From NCBI GenBank assembly GCA_023079485.1, contig CM041115.1, forward strand, positions 40,062,305-40,126,304: 64,000 nt of DNA, read 5' to 3'. The position numbers and the translations under genes are program-made. Source of the stretch: Archilochus colubris (Eukaryota > Chordata > Aves > Apodiformes > Trochilidae). The notes below the pieces were generated by a model. The model saw nothing but the letters and a program-made list of their open reading frames with translations. It searched no databases and was not told the origin of the DNA. Below, piece after piece: positions 11,301 to 25,298 of this stretch (its first letter is position 1; every line of letters begins with the position of its first letter).

Positions 11301-14300
11301 GTCTGTTCTTCTCCCCCTGAAGCTGGTAGCTATGTAAAATAGCTGGTGGAAAAGCAGCCACTGATTCTGTCCTTTTCAGTGCCTGACAAGTGTTTATCTG
11401 TGAAGTAAGAAATATAAATAAACCATTGTATCATGGGCTTTACTTGCTCTGTCAGGTGAGCTTTGGTCCCAGAAATATATCTTCTGTCTTGCTAGATGAG
11501 AGGGCTTCTGACTTCACACTCTTCTGTCCTTTACATTCTTTTTTCTCCATGACAGTGCTAAGTGGGCCATAAACATAATTCATAACTCCTCCACCTCCAC
11601 CATGATCACTCTAGCTTTCTCTTTGGCTGTGCTAGTGTCTTATGCCTCCTTACCCTAATCACATGACTGCATTGTTTTTTTTCTCATCTTAAGTAATTTT
11701 CAATTTTCTTGCATCAAATTTAACCATGTCCCTCAATTTTAAAGGCTCTCCTGCAGTGCTGTCAGTTTTATATCAATTCCATTAACTCCTGAGCAGAGGC
11801 TACAGGCTCATCTGAGTACCTTTTCTGTATGTTTTTGCACACATTTGTGTCTGTATGTTTAATAATGCCAGTCTCATGCAGAAAATGCTGCCCTGCTTTA
11901 ATATTTAGGTATCCCTTCATTCTCCAAAAGCTCATTGATGAATGCTATCACATAACTTACCCTCCTCAGTTAGCAAAAAAATTGAAATGTGGTAAAAACC
12001 ATGAAGAGAACATTCACTGTCTCTGCTTTTACTAATGAACTGCTAGGTGCTTTTTAAGTTTTTTCTTGTCTCTTTTCTAATCTTTGCCCCCTCACCATTT
12101 TGATTCTGCTTTTGGTAACTGTAAAATACCTGATTAAAAAGTGATGTGTCTGCTCTGCAAGATGATCCTAGTTGCAGAAGCAGAAAAAAAGCTTGAATAT
12201 CCTCATTGCAGAACTCATAAAAAGCTGATGTGAAACATTTTGTCTAGAATGCCTGAGCAACACTCCCTGGATCCACGCATTTTTAAATCTTTTGCTGTGT
12301 TCTTTGATTCATCACTGTTATTTTAACTCTGTATAATTCCTTGAGCTTCAGTCCCACAAGGTACTTATTATTCTGACTTATCTTCAAAATTTATATTCTT
12401 GATCCTCGAGTATGGCTTTTTTTTTTCACTACTAATGAGTTACATCACTGTGTTCCTCCTTAAATCCTCCTCCTTTGATATGTACTTGAAATTAATGGTA
12501 TTTTATTAATAAAACCAGAGGATATTATTTCATTATTGTAATATGTAAATTTATATGCAGTATCTTATTTCCTGACTTTTAGTGTGTCTTTAGTTCTTTA
12601 TGTTAGTGCAGTAGAAAAAACCCCTGTGTAATTGTATGCATCAAACCCTTTCAGTGCACTCAACCACTTGTACTAAATTCTTTAATGAACTCAGGGTTGG
12701 TCTAAAGTACTTGACTCTGCAAAACCTCTTCACTTCAGTCTCACTTCAGTCATAGGCATGGAGCAGCTTTGAGGTTGGTGATCCAGTCAGTGTGTCCATT
12801 TCATGGGCTTTTAACCCCAGATTCTCATTCTTTTGTTTTAGACATTTGCATCTGTATTATTATCCTAGATCCGCATCACCCACTCTCAGACCTGGATATT
12901 TCTCTTCCATCTAGGAACTCTCTGTAACACCTTCTTGTCTCCAAACTTTTCAAGATAATATGTAAAGGTCTACAAAAACGAACCCAAATGCTACTATATT
13001 GAAACACATTTTCATTAATTTTTATTATTGCAGAATAACTGATTCTGCTGTCATTCCCCAGTGCTAAAAACCTGGGAAGTTTGGTGTCCTGAGGAGTGCT
13101 AACACATCTGAGTCCAAGGAGGCTAACTTTACATCTTTTATTTCCCCAGTAAATATTTTAGACTTAAAAGGAAGACAAAAAGGGACAAGAATTTGCCATA
13201 TGGGAGGATATGAACATTGAGCTATACATATTTTCTAAGAAGTGACCTCCTTAGCAGCCACTGTGTCTCAGTGGCTTGCAGAAACCATTTTCAAGACATG
13301 TTGCCAGCGTACCAAAGAGTCACTTCATCTTTTCAAATAAATGTACTTTCTTCCCACATAAGACTGAATTGCTGACTCATCTGATATCCTCCATCTCGTG
13401 TCCCCAATTACCACGAATATTTTCTAGTTCCTTTTGAATGAAAATACACAACTGGTGACATAGATAGCCACTGAGCTTTACAAGAGCTTGTGCTGACAGC
13501 AAGGTCCTGGTTTTCGCAGCTTGCTCTCTCTTCTGCAGGTGGTGAAGCGCTGCCGTGCAAAATAGTCTTTCTATTTCACAGGTGGGGAAAATGAGGTGCA
13601 GGAAGGAATGAGGTGAGCTCACTAGGACTGCTCAGCCAGCTTGACATGATTATTGCCCCACACTGCAGAGCAGGGGGCAGTCACAGGGAAATGTAAGGGT
13701 TTGGGAGCCCGGACTGAACACAGCCAGTTTAGCAAAGGTAGGCCGCACTTGGGTTTTTAACTTTTTCATGAAATATAGTATTTACATGCTCTGCAGTTTT
13801 TCAGAGTCGTGTTCAAGAATGAATTTAGCTTTCCAGCTTCAGTCAGAGCTCAGCCACTGCTGTAACCTCTCATAGCTGCAGTGAGTGGGTTGGAGTACTT
13901 ACCATAAACCAGAGAGCCATACATATTCAGCTAAAACTCTTAGCAAAGCTGCTCCACTGCTGCCACCTTGCTCTGTTTCAACATGATGTATGTGAAAAAT
14001 TCATTAAAAATATGGAAAAACCTGGCCTTTAGGACTTTAAATCTTACAGAAAAAGTTACATAGTCTTATTAGTGTGTTTCCCTGTATGTTCCACAGCTTT
14101 CGTGACCCACAAACCACTTCACAAAGGCATGTTCTTTAACAATTAATCCTGGCCATCTTTTTAAAATCAAGCATCTAGCAGAAGATCACACAGGGAGCTG
14201 AACAATGCAGTATAAAGGGCAAGCCCTTACTGACTGGAGCTCCCTAAAAGCCAGTGAGACCTCAGAATTGGGGAATATCTGGGAAAATGTCTTGATAGCC

Positions 14301-17300
14301 TTTATTTGGAGAGCACAGCTTGGGCCTGATTCCCCATCTTCTTGCAGATATAAAATTTGAAACTAGGTGAGCTCATCTTGCTGCTATGCTGTGACCTTTT
14401 TATACCAGCAACCCAAGTGTGGCACCAAGCATGCCCCAGCATCCAGACAGGCCTGAGGCAGCAAGAGGATTAGAAAAGTCTGTGTGGAGTGGGTGCCTGG
14501 TGGTCAATTGCAATGACCTGCTCTGGTGTGGCCCCATCTGCTACTGCATGTTGACTGTGATGCAAATACTGAGCATTTTCATATATGTATCAGTAATATC
14601 CCAAGTCTCTTCTTCTGCAATATGTGTTACTGTCTGAGACTACTAGTTGAGGTTAGCACTCTCATAAACCTTCACCTGTGTCTGTATTTTTGGTTTGAAT
14701 ACAGCTGCACTTTGGGTTTGAATACATGTCAAAGTAGCGTTCTTATCTTAGATATCTTTCAGAAGCTCTGATATGTTTTGTTTGTCTTCTTGTTTGTTTT
14801 TTTTTAATAGGTAATCCTCATCCTTCAGTGTATCTATTACCTGTGCAATCACTGCAAATTAGAATAGTAATCACCAGACTGCCAATTTTAGTCATGAAAA
14901 TTTAGTATGCCTATTGGCATACTGTGGCATTCCTGGGATTTCATGATCCTGCTTTCTCTTGCTTGGATATCTGCTCTGCTTACGTTGTTGGAATTTAAAG
15001 CATGAAAACACAATTGCAAGCAACTTACAACTAGTCTGGTTGTAATTTCTCTAGTGCTTTGTATTTATTATTCATGGCTCAATTGGTGGCTCTCCATCCA
15101 TTAGTAATAGAAAAGCATCTTTCAGGTAATGAAACTATTCACAAGGCACCTGGCCAGTCATTTATGAGCTGGAAGGCTGGCAAACCACATTTTCAGCTGC
15201 CTGAGGGAGTTGATTATTGAATTCTCTCCTCCAAAGACCAGAAAAAGCTGCTTTGCAGAAAATCTGTACAGGAATATTACGTAGTTTTAGAAGGAATGTC
15301 ACTAAATAGGTTTACATTCCCACGCATGCCAGTAATTTCTCCATTGGGAAGAGACCTTCTAACAACTGTTCTTAATTTTTATGGAATGGATTTGTTCAAC
15401 ACATGTTCTGCAAAAACCTTAGTTTTCCGCTTCTGAGTGGCATTCTTTGGTGTTCGCTTTTGTGAGGCTTCTCTCCATTAGTTCTTGTGTCCATTCTTAG
15501 GATAATGTAAGCAATTTTAAATAATAATCTTATAATTAGTACTTTCTCAAAATACATACATTTACTCATGGAGACACTTGAGGAATAGAGTCAATGGTAC
15601 CTTTAAAATAACAAAAAGTATCTTGGGGTCATTGCTTAATAGGCTGACTTGCATAGATCCTTTTCTGTGAGAAACTGCAAACTTGTGTGGGTGCACTATG
15701 GTATTCATTTGACTGACCTTGCTTCACTTTCAATTCTGGGAATCTATTGCAAGAAACACCTTCACAATTGTAGCTTCACAAATTAACACTTGACAGAAGT
15801 CTTTATTGGAACTTTTAACCAGCACACCTGAGTGAGAAAAAATGGTTCATTATGATTCATCTTCCTGATTTTGGCCTGTATATTTTACTCTAGATTTGCC
15901 ATGGGGATAAAGCATGCACCCACAATTGAAATGCAGGATAATGACTTCCTAATGTTTGACTGCTTATAATTTTCTGACTTTCTGCCATTGTGTTGCCCTA
16001 GTGCTTCTAGGATTCTGGTATGAAAGACAAAATTTACAGCAAGCAAACCCTGTATTTAGCCAGGGTTTGACCTGTTCAACCATCATTCAGTCTCTTCTTG
16101 TTAGAACTGCATTTTCTATTAATCAGTCACAGCTCAGTCATCCAGGATGGCTGGCAACATCATCTCACAACTTTCACTCCCTCAGCTCCCACTGTCTGGA
16201 GGTCTTACTTTTTAGCTAACAAAATACCTTTTGGTCTGCAGAGTGGAGGAGGAGGTCTTGTTGGTGTTGTTCTTTCATCAGAGTGTGTGGGTGTTACTCT
16301 CTCCCACATTTTCCCAACTGCAGTGTTAGATGGCAATAGCTGCCCTCTCTGTGAGAGTTCCTACTTTGTTCTCTGCATGCCTCTAGCAGTCACTGCAACT
16401 GTACTATGATCTTGTGGATGGATTTCTTCTTCAGCTGCTGGAGCCCATGCTGTATAGTGCAGCTTAGCCTTCCCACAGATATACTTCTGCAGAAATTGTT
16501 ACTGAGCCTGTCAAAATTCATAGTATCTATATGTCAATTTTAAGGTCTGTTACAAATGGATAACCTTTTTATGGCAGATAATTTCACTGTGCACTAATGA
16601 CTTAAGAAGATAATGTGATGACTGGTGTTTTCATGCAGAATTTTTTAGGAGAACAATGTTTCCGGTCATGATTTCATGGTTATCTTTGAACAAGCCCAAG
16701 ACTGGATTTTTGGAGGTGTTTCCACACTATCTGTTTTTCACAGACTGTCTTGTGATGGGTATCTGGAAAAGTTCAGAAGTATTTAAGGTAATAACCTTTC
16801 TTCTCATTACAAAAATTAGGGATCTACTATAGGAAAAAGTAGATTTTGATCTACTATAGGAAAAAATATCACCTTTAACTAGGACTGAGCTCTGTTTACT
16901 GCCAGCTCTGGACCTGTCCACAAAACACACAACAAGAGCAATGTGGGGCTGACATTCCAGGAATCTTCTCTTGTAGTTACTTTCTGCATCCTTCGTATTT
17001 CATAGAAGCATTGGTCCAACATCCATGGCCCTGGCAGATGTACATGTCCTCAGAAAGATCACATGATGGGCAGAAAAAATGTGGTACTCTGGTTGGTATG
17101 CAAAAGTGTAACTTTACATAGTTATATTTTATCTGTGATTTTTGTCTAGCAGTTTGTTTTCACTTGCGATTCCACTTAATGGATATATTTTGAATTTAAA
17201 TAGAACCTGGAAAATAAAAGTAAGCAGTTTAACTAGAAATGGAAGAAGAAAATATTGCTGCTTTCGAAAAGCAACTTGAAAATGGGAATGATGAGATGAA

Positions 17301-19908
17301 AAATGCCAGGAGCAGCTGTATTTTCTGTTTTATGTAAGCCAGCTGCAGTTTATGTGGAATTTTTGTTGATGTTGGATTTTTTTTGAAATTTAGTTCTAGA
17401 AAGTAGAGAAGGTTCCTAAGCCTTGTGATGGAAAGGTACTGCAACTGGACAATGAGATGTTTATGTGCCTTTTTTTAGACTTTTTAATCTTTTTACTATC
17501 TCCAGATGTAAAATATCCACACAAAAATGAAAAGATTTATTCAGAGAAGACACTGGCTAAAGCCTTCCTTCTAAAAAAGAATAAACACTGGCATTAATAA
17601 GAAAAGGAACTAAATCCCTCTTATTAATGTATTTATGGGGAGATTCTCTTTCTCCTCATTTTCATTGTAAAATTGTATTTTTCAAAAGACAACAAAACCA
17701 TAAGGAAACTACATTGGATTTGTGCAGGGTCTCCATCCCAAGGCTCTGCCTCCCCCAGTGCCAAAAGTGGATGCTGAAGAAAGAGGGTAGAAACAGATAG
17801 ATGACTCCATGCATTTCAGCCTTTCTGTTCCCCTTCCCACTCTCTGTGCTGTTCAGGATTTTGATGTTTCCCATTCACATGCTGGTGAGTCCAAAGTGGT
17901 TTCTGTGCACCTTGTAGATGAGTGGATTTCTTCTCCATTAACCTGCATGGACTCTTCTTCATTGTCTATAAAGCATTATGGTCCATATTGCCCTGTGGTG
18001 TGGAGTTCCACAGTGAGACTCACCCTCATCTTTGGTTCTTTCTGAAAGGTGATGTGGGCTCACCTTTTTTTCTCAGGTGTATGGTTTGAACAAACTAATT
18101 TTAGTAGGATCTGTGTCGGTATGTGAATAGTTATTTCACTGTGTAAAAACTTATTGGTCAAACATGAATTTTGTGTTTTTGTGAAGGGGTGTGTGTGTAT
18201 GATAGATATATCTGCTAGCAATATTTAATATAGGGGAAAACCAAAAGGACACCTTAGTATCTTCTGCTGAAAACCGTGACATATTTTAGCTATCGAGTTT
18301 GAAATTTTTGATAAATGTTACCTAAGGTAGTCCCAAGTTTTAATTGGGTAATAATCTCCACCCACTGTGTCTTAGCCATTTCTGGTTATAAGTTCGGTCA
18401 AGTGCATTGTTTTAGCAATTTTTGTTTTGAGGAGCTTGTATTGATCTGTGTCTTTGAGAAAAAAAACACTAGAGAGGGCGATTGTCAGTACACTCAAACA
18501 CTGGATGTGGAGTTACACTGGAGTGGGGTGCTGCTTTAGGGATGGTGTTTACAGTTGAATTAAAACTCTCATTACTTATGTTGCTTCTCCCTTTAACATC
18601 AGAGAGGAGGTGGTGACTTGTTCCTACCAGAGTCTGTTTGCAGGCTGTGCTTGGACAATTCATTGCTGCTAATCCAGGTTTATATTGAGCAGGTCACAAA
18701 GGCAACATGGCAATGGACTGCTTCTAAACAGACAACCAGTGCTTGCCCTGGCATCTTTTTTTCCCCAGAATCAGTAGTCTGGGGACGTGTAGAAACCCAC
18801 ACTTCCAAAACAGGTATTTTGGGGCATGTGTGAGGTGGTGGGTCTTTTTGTTTTGTTTTTTTAATTTCTGCAAACTGTGTAACTCTGGAAGAATTTCTCC
18901 ACAGATGGGAGCATGTGGCTCACTGTAATAACATTTTTTTCTCCACTGTAGCTGCAATTTCTTTTTCCAGACCTAGTAAGGACTTTTGGGATAGTTTTAG
19001 CTCTTTCCAGGTAAGATCGTGCCTTTACCTTCCTTTGCCCCTCTCCAAATGAAGCTGCCCAAGGTTTTATGCTCCCTTCTTTGATAAGCTTTTTTTGGTA
19101 ACTTTTTTAACACTGAAAGACATATGTTCCTTGTCACACAGAAGATCATTAGCCAAGCAAAGATGACTGCCAAGTGCCCCAGAGCCTGTGAGGTGCTGTG
19201 CCTCTGGAGATGTTTTCCTTTTTCATCTTTTTGGTATCTCCCTGCCTTTTGCTGGGATCTGGTTGTAACTTACAGCTGGCTTAATCAAGAAAATGTAACA
19301 CAGCTGGAATTTCATCTGTGGCTGCTCTAGGAATAAATCATGTCCTAGGCCCCCTTATCAGCACAAGGCCATGAATGCTGTTATTGACACAGAACAAATT
19401 GCTTTACTGCAATGGATGTGGGCAGTGATGTGAACCTGATATGCTCTTGCACAGTCCATGCTTGAAATCTTTCAAGTATGTATATAGATTCCTTTGAATA
19501 GGGAAGAAAAGACAGCCCTTTATGACAATTTGCCACTACTAGCTTTGCTCGGTGGTGTTCTTCAAATTTTGTTTACTCTAAGTGGGGAAAATGGGAATGA
19601 AACTCATTAGTTCAGATAATGTATTAAATGACCTTAAGAATCATTAAATATAGACTGTAGTATGGTGCTTACTCAAGAGTTTTTATTATTAATGAGAAGC
19701 CTGTGTCAAAATTTGTTAATGGTTTTAATGTTAGTGTTAGAATGGACAGCATTTGTTATTACTCTTTTTAGAAGAAGGTAATTCTGTGTCAGAATGAACT
19801 GGACTCCTAAAACTCTCTAGCAAAATCAAAATATTTTGGTTCAAGAAAAATTGGATTTCTATACAAGCAGAAACTTTCTCTAACCATTTGACAAAATCTG
19901 GATGTGGT
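8398..19908. other. non-coding DNA, no gene recognised
   Basis: About 11.5 kb without a supported exon. A GC-rich, CpG-poor patch at about 8990-9240 is followed by A-rich sequence at 9300-9340. A direct repeat lies at 16821-16865. The stretch at about 10.9-13.0 kb is pyrimidine-rich on this strand. The rest is AT-rich and featureless. Frames such as 193 codons at 8436-9017 (-) and 103 codons at 16098-16409 (+) show no family motif. Confidence 0.55.
16821..16865. repeat. 18-bp direct repeat with internal palindrome
   Basis: gatctactataggaaaaa occurs at 16821-16838 and again at 16848-16865. The sequence between them (agtagat, 16838-16844) is complementary to the atctact of the second copy, so a hairpin can form. 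Confidence 0.8.
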
Positions 19909-19917
19909 ACTTGCAGA

Positions 19918-20404
19918 GGTTCTAAGCTGGGCCAGCAATTAAATGAATGAGAGATGCTCTCTAATAACCCCTGTCCTGCCCCTTGAATTGAAAGAAGAAT
20001 AAAGGGGAGAGACTTACTGTCTGGAAACTAAACTGTGTAGCTCTTCTGAAACAGCATAACTAAATTTATGCTGAGGATGATACTTATGGGATGGAATATT
20101 TCATTTGGTCAATTTTGGTCAACTGTCTGGTCTCCTCCTCTCCACAGAGGGATTGCAGATGTGAGCCCTTTACTCACTTTTGTTTCCAGAGCAATAGATG
20201 CTCAGCAGAACAAAGCAGTGGCCTTGGTTCTGCACTTCATTCCCCAGCAGTACCTGTAAACATTGAGTGTTATCCATCCCGGAAACAGACACTGACTAAA
20301 ACCATGCTGTTAATTCCAATAAGTTCAGTTGCTTAGAAGAGACTTAACTGAAAAATAAAGTTTCTAGGAAGACAATTGGTTCTATCCTGGCTCAGACCAG
20401 AACT
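19918..20404 (-). mobile_element. solo LTR, family B (avian ERVL-like)
   Basis: It shares long stretches with 26160-26941: gccagcaattaaatgaatg near the left edge, ggagagacttac...ggaaactaaact, atgggatggaatatttc followed by tttggtcaattttggtca, gcagtggccttggttctgc, and tctatcctggctcagaccag at the right edge. The other copy is joined to a primer-binding-like site and a reverse-transcriptase fragment, which makes it an LTR and sets its orientation to minus. This copy is about 300 bases shorter, through internal deletion. The motif acttgca flanks both ends (19909-19915, 20406-20412) and might be a target duplication. Confidence 0.75.
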
Positions 20405-20412
20405 GACTTGCA

Positions 20413-23400
20413 CAGAATACTCAATGAAGCCATGGACACCCTACATGAGCAAAGTACCTTAGCTTTTAATGACTGAACATGGCTTTTGCTCTTCCTCCTA
20501 AGTGGTGGTCTCCTCAGGTCAGGAATGATTCAGCTCCTTAATAATACATGTCTGGTATCAACATTCTCTGATTGTATGGATTTTAGAGAGTCTCCAAAAC
20601 ATTTCTTAGTGGTGAATGAGAAGCTTCTGTTGCATTTCTTCTCACACCCTTTTAAGATTTTGTGGACTAAAAATTTGTGGAGGTAAAAAGCAAATCTTCG
20701 TATGTGAATGGATTTCTTCACCAGCATGTAAAGCAACTTTCAGCTCTGGAATTTATATGAAACTCTCAAGGAGAAAAGAGCAGACAATTAATTCCCTGTT
20801 CTTCTGCCTTTTCCAAGCAGTTCCATGTAAGTAAGAGACTGCAGGGGAGAGCAGCCCAGGAACTCTCTGCTTCTCCAGAAACTTTTCATTCCTCCAAGTG
20901 ACTTGGACCTTTAACTGCTAGGAACCCCTGCTGTTTCAGTGCAAGCAAATTCCTAAGACTAAGATAATACTCCTTATGCCTTCATTCTAAAAAATGCTAA
21001 TATTTCAGAGCAAGACAGCATTGAATTTAGGAGAAAAACCACTAATCATTACACCAGATGCCTGTTTAACTGCAAGAGAGGTTTGAGAAGAGACACAATC
21101 ATCTGTGTAGGCTGAAGGAATCCAAGGATCCTCTTGCTGAGAGCATTTAAGTGCTGATATGATCACACCACAAATTGCATAGCATGTGTAGTGGCATTCA
21201 GTACATATTGAATGGCAGCTTCTGGCAACTCTAAGGTTGCAGCTTTCTTTCTCTGCTACCTGTGGCTTACTTTTACTAAATAATATTTACACGGGCACGT
21301 GTTCTGTATTAAAATACATGTGTCCCTAATTGTATTCTGTAAGGCTGCCAAATATTTACTTGCAGTTATTATAACCACTGTTAGCTTGTCCTTCCTTTCA
21401 GCATTTAATTAATGTAGGATTAAAGACAAAACTAATGCTGCCTTTGAACATCTATCTGGGAGCACAGAGTGTGGCTTATTTAGTACCTGTTAGGCTTTTT
21501 CAAACTTTATTCTGTGCACAAAGCTCAGAAAAAATATTGTTAAGCCTTAGAGAATGTGGATTTTTTGGAAGCACTTAAATTCCTGTCTAGAACAAAACTT
21601 TAATTTATAAAGTGCAATGCACTGGAAATGATTAAAGGAGTCTTTGCTTGGTATGTTTTCTGGCTGTCTTGGAGGCTTAAGTATGTGCTAGAAGAAATAC
21701 GGGAATTCTATTATTCTTACTCTCCTAAGCCTCTGTATGCTGATTTACACCATAGGCCCCAATGATGTTTCTTTGACACTGATACTAAACACATGCCTTT
21801 GCATCTGCCTTTGGAGGAAATAGTGAGCCAACAGTGTGGAAGTCATAAGCTGGATGCTTTGGAAATGTGCATGTTCAGTCACCTGGAGAAAACTGAAAAT
21901 TTACGATAAAACAAATAAAGCATATTAAGATATGATGTAGGGTAGACACACCTGATATGTCATGGTTACTTGTAATGTCAGAATAGTCCAGGACAAATCA
22001 GAATTATCCTCTACTAGCTGTCTATGGTGAGAGAACATCTCAGTGCAGGTTGTGTAAGTCTAGCTGTCTCTGTAATAACAACAGATTAATAGCTAATAAT
22101 AGTTTTATTAGCTCAGGCTAGACACTGCAACTTCTCACAGTTCTATCCTTTGGCAAAGTAAGGCATGTAACCTATTTAGACTTCATTTCTAAGGAGACAG
22201 ACCAGTATTAGCAAAAGAACTGTTTCTCTGCAGTAAGTGGTGTTTTAGTTTCCTAAACACTGAATTTCTTTTCCTGTTAAACTGGAAATAATGCAACTGC
22301 TGTCAACTCTGTTGTCATTTGCAGTGTTAGAATTCTGGGTTTTTCTTGGGATCCTTCATGTCCAGCTTCTCCCTGCCCTCATCTCTCAGTAATACACTTT
22401 TCAGTATACTAGTATCTTGTTTTAGCAAGGATGAGGGTGGCATGCTAATTGGTCATATGGGTTCATGCAAACTTTTTAATCTTAATATGTTTCCTGTGGG
22501 GAGTGGATAAAGATTGTTCACATTATAGAATCAAAATGTATTTTGCAGATTCAGCATGAATAGTTACTCTGGCAGACACTTTGTTTATGGGGGGTGATAT
22601 ACATGATCCATATCCTGTCATCTCCAATATTTGGCAGTATTCTTAGCAAGAACTGGTTTGGTTAATCCAGCAGGATGCAAACTTGGGGCCCCTTGGTCTG
22701 TGGATAATCAAGGAGTTATGCTCTCAGCTTCAGAGACAAATGCTGCAATAGAGGCGGTCCCTTTAAGTACGTTTGAAGACATTTCTTATATGCCACTTAC
22801 TTCTGTTTACACGAGATGTTATCTAGAGGATGCTAAGACTTTAAACATCACTGCTCATTTTTGCTTACCGGTAGAAGCTAATTGTAACCATCTGTTGCAA
22901 AACAGACCCAGAAAGCGATGACCTTTCTGGTTTCTTTCAGGTTGTTGCCAGCCTGATGTCAGTCTAGCTCAGTGAGAGAGAAGTGGTTAACACTGTTGTG
23001 TTGCTGGGTCCTGACTGAATGCTAGGGAGCCTAGTGGGAATCCCTCAACACAAAAGTGCAAAATTAAATTTGGCATTTCTGTTTGACACTGCTGTGCAGT
23101 TGCACCTAATTTTTTAAAATGCAATTAACAATCCAGACAGGGTTTGTCACACTGCTAGGATTTCTGCTTTGCTTGCAAAACAATGTAGTGCTAATAATAT
23201 TTCTACTGAATTGTTGATGAGTGATGGACTTGCATCCCCTGATAAACTCTGAATGGGCAAAACTAGATTTATTTCATCAAGGTCACGTGTGCATGCAAAG
23301 AACCAGCCAGATAATGACAGCTCATTGCAGGACTACAGTCTGGACCCTTGGCCTGCAGGACTGGCAGCAATTTGACTAATATTTCAGATGAAGGTAATTG

Positions 23401-25298
23401 AAGTTTTTGAAACAGAAGTACTTTAGTTTCAGTGCACAATGCCAGAAAATGGTTTGAAAAACATAGATTGTTAAAACAGTGACTCTGAGCTTGCTGTCAG
23501 GTGTCTGTGGTGTGACATTGTCACCTGAAACCCTTAACACCTGGCACCAGCAGTTTGGAGATTCCAGGTGCTCAGCAGCTTTCCAAATGTGGGTATCTCA
23601 GGATGACATCCAAATGCAGGACTGCAAGTGCCATATGGATGGGAGTTTCATGGCCCTGGCCAGTACTGACATGATGGAGAGGGATTCCTTGGGTGAGGGT
23701 CCTGCAGAGGGGAAGGTGCTCAGAATCATCTGGAGATGGGTTCAGAATTGCTAGAAATGAGACTCCAGAGGATTGCATTTGTGACTTCTATAAGGCCTGG
23801 GGATGAGGAATTGTGGGCTGAAAATGGTAATGCAGAGACAGGACATCAGTTTGGCCTAAGAATGTTTTTAATGATAACTTCAGTGAGACATTCCCCCCTC
23901 TCCCTTTTTGCCTGAAACACAAAACATTTCTGTTATTGGTACAACTTGTTTGAGCTACTCAAAAATGCTGGAAATTTTTTAACATCTTTTGGCTGAGGCA
24001 AAAAATACCAGTGGTTAAGCTAAAGTATTTAATCTGCTTGATAGTATCACCTCATCTGTATACAATAAAAATCCATGAATCCTAGGGGGTAAATCCTGGT
24101 CCCAAAGGGTGAAATCACTGCTGTAATCATCTCAGATATCTCTGGTTTTATTGGAGGTAATCTTCCACCTCAAACATGACCATAAATGAGCAGTTCTGCA
24201 GCTTGCCTGCATCTCTGTTTTTAACATTCCTATGTTTCGTGTAATCCAGGTCAGCTTTGGAAATAAAGACACAGTATTAGAGACACAAAAAAATTGTGTT
24301 TTCACTAAAAAGACAATTTCTTTTGTCTGGTGCCTTGTTGGTCAGCATCCTGCATAGTGGTGGAGAAAAAAGAGAAAGGCAGATGCAAAAAGTGAGGGGA
24401 ATTTTCTGGCCAGCTCTGACTTACATGAAATACTGCAGTTGACATATAGTTTACACTGAACATTAAGATCTTCTTAAGAACTTGCCCTTAAACCTTAGGT
24501 GAGGCTTAAAATGCAATTGTCTGTACTTCCCTGAAGGCAAGAAGATTTTGGCTAAGCAGTTCTGTGTTTCTACAAGCCTGTCTTTGTGGAGGAAGTTATC
24601 TGTTTTGGGGGCATACAGTCGGAAATGACGTTAAGGGTGCCAAAGGTGTGATGGATGCATTTAAAAAGAAAATGCTGAAACCATGCAAAATTTCCTAATA
24701 TGCATTAATTTCCATTTTTTTATTCCCTCCATTATATGTACCCAACAGCTTGGGTTTGTTTTTCTTTTTTTTTGTTGTTGTTGTTATAAAACCCACATGG
24801 TTTTAAATTATTTTTTTCTGGCCAGATGCACAGGAAAGCTAGCAGCATATATAAGTCATTGCCTTCTTCAGGCACAAGCAAAATGCCATACACTTCCTTG
24901 TACATCTGAGCAAAATGTTTGAGCTTTGTCTAGCACTTTAATTCTCCGTAAAAGTGCTTTGGTATGGTTTTGAATGAAAGGAATGGATGTGGTAGAAGGA
25001 AAGAAAAATGCACTGTCAGCTCTTTCCTTGTTCTCCACCCCCGCCCCAGTCAGACCTATCAGTTCACAGGGGATGGGTTTCCTCTCACCCTGGGAAACCA
25101 GCCCAGCACAGGTCATGCCTGCGGAAGAGCTGTTGGCAGATGCTCTTTGCAGACGTGCACAGGGGCCAGGTCTGCTCCAGCTGGGATTCCTGCTGGCTGG
25201 AATCCTCAGCCTTGGGCTCCCAAAGGTCCCACCCTGCTCTTGACATGTTTATTTTACCTGCTGAGCTTCAGCTCTTTAGGCACCCAAGCTGGTGCATC
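20413..25298. other. non-coding DNA, nothing firm
   Basis: AT-rich DNA without recognised transposons. A 96-codon open frame at 22631-22921 (+) starts right at an acceptor-like tttggcag but has no known homologue and no donor. A (GTT)n run lies at 24769-24785. The overlapping frames at 24964-25379 in a GC-richer patch look like chance. Confidence 0.55.
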
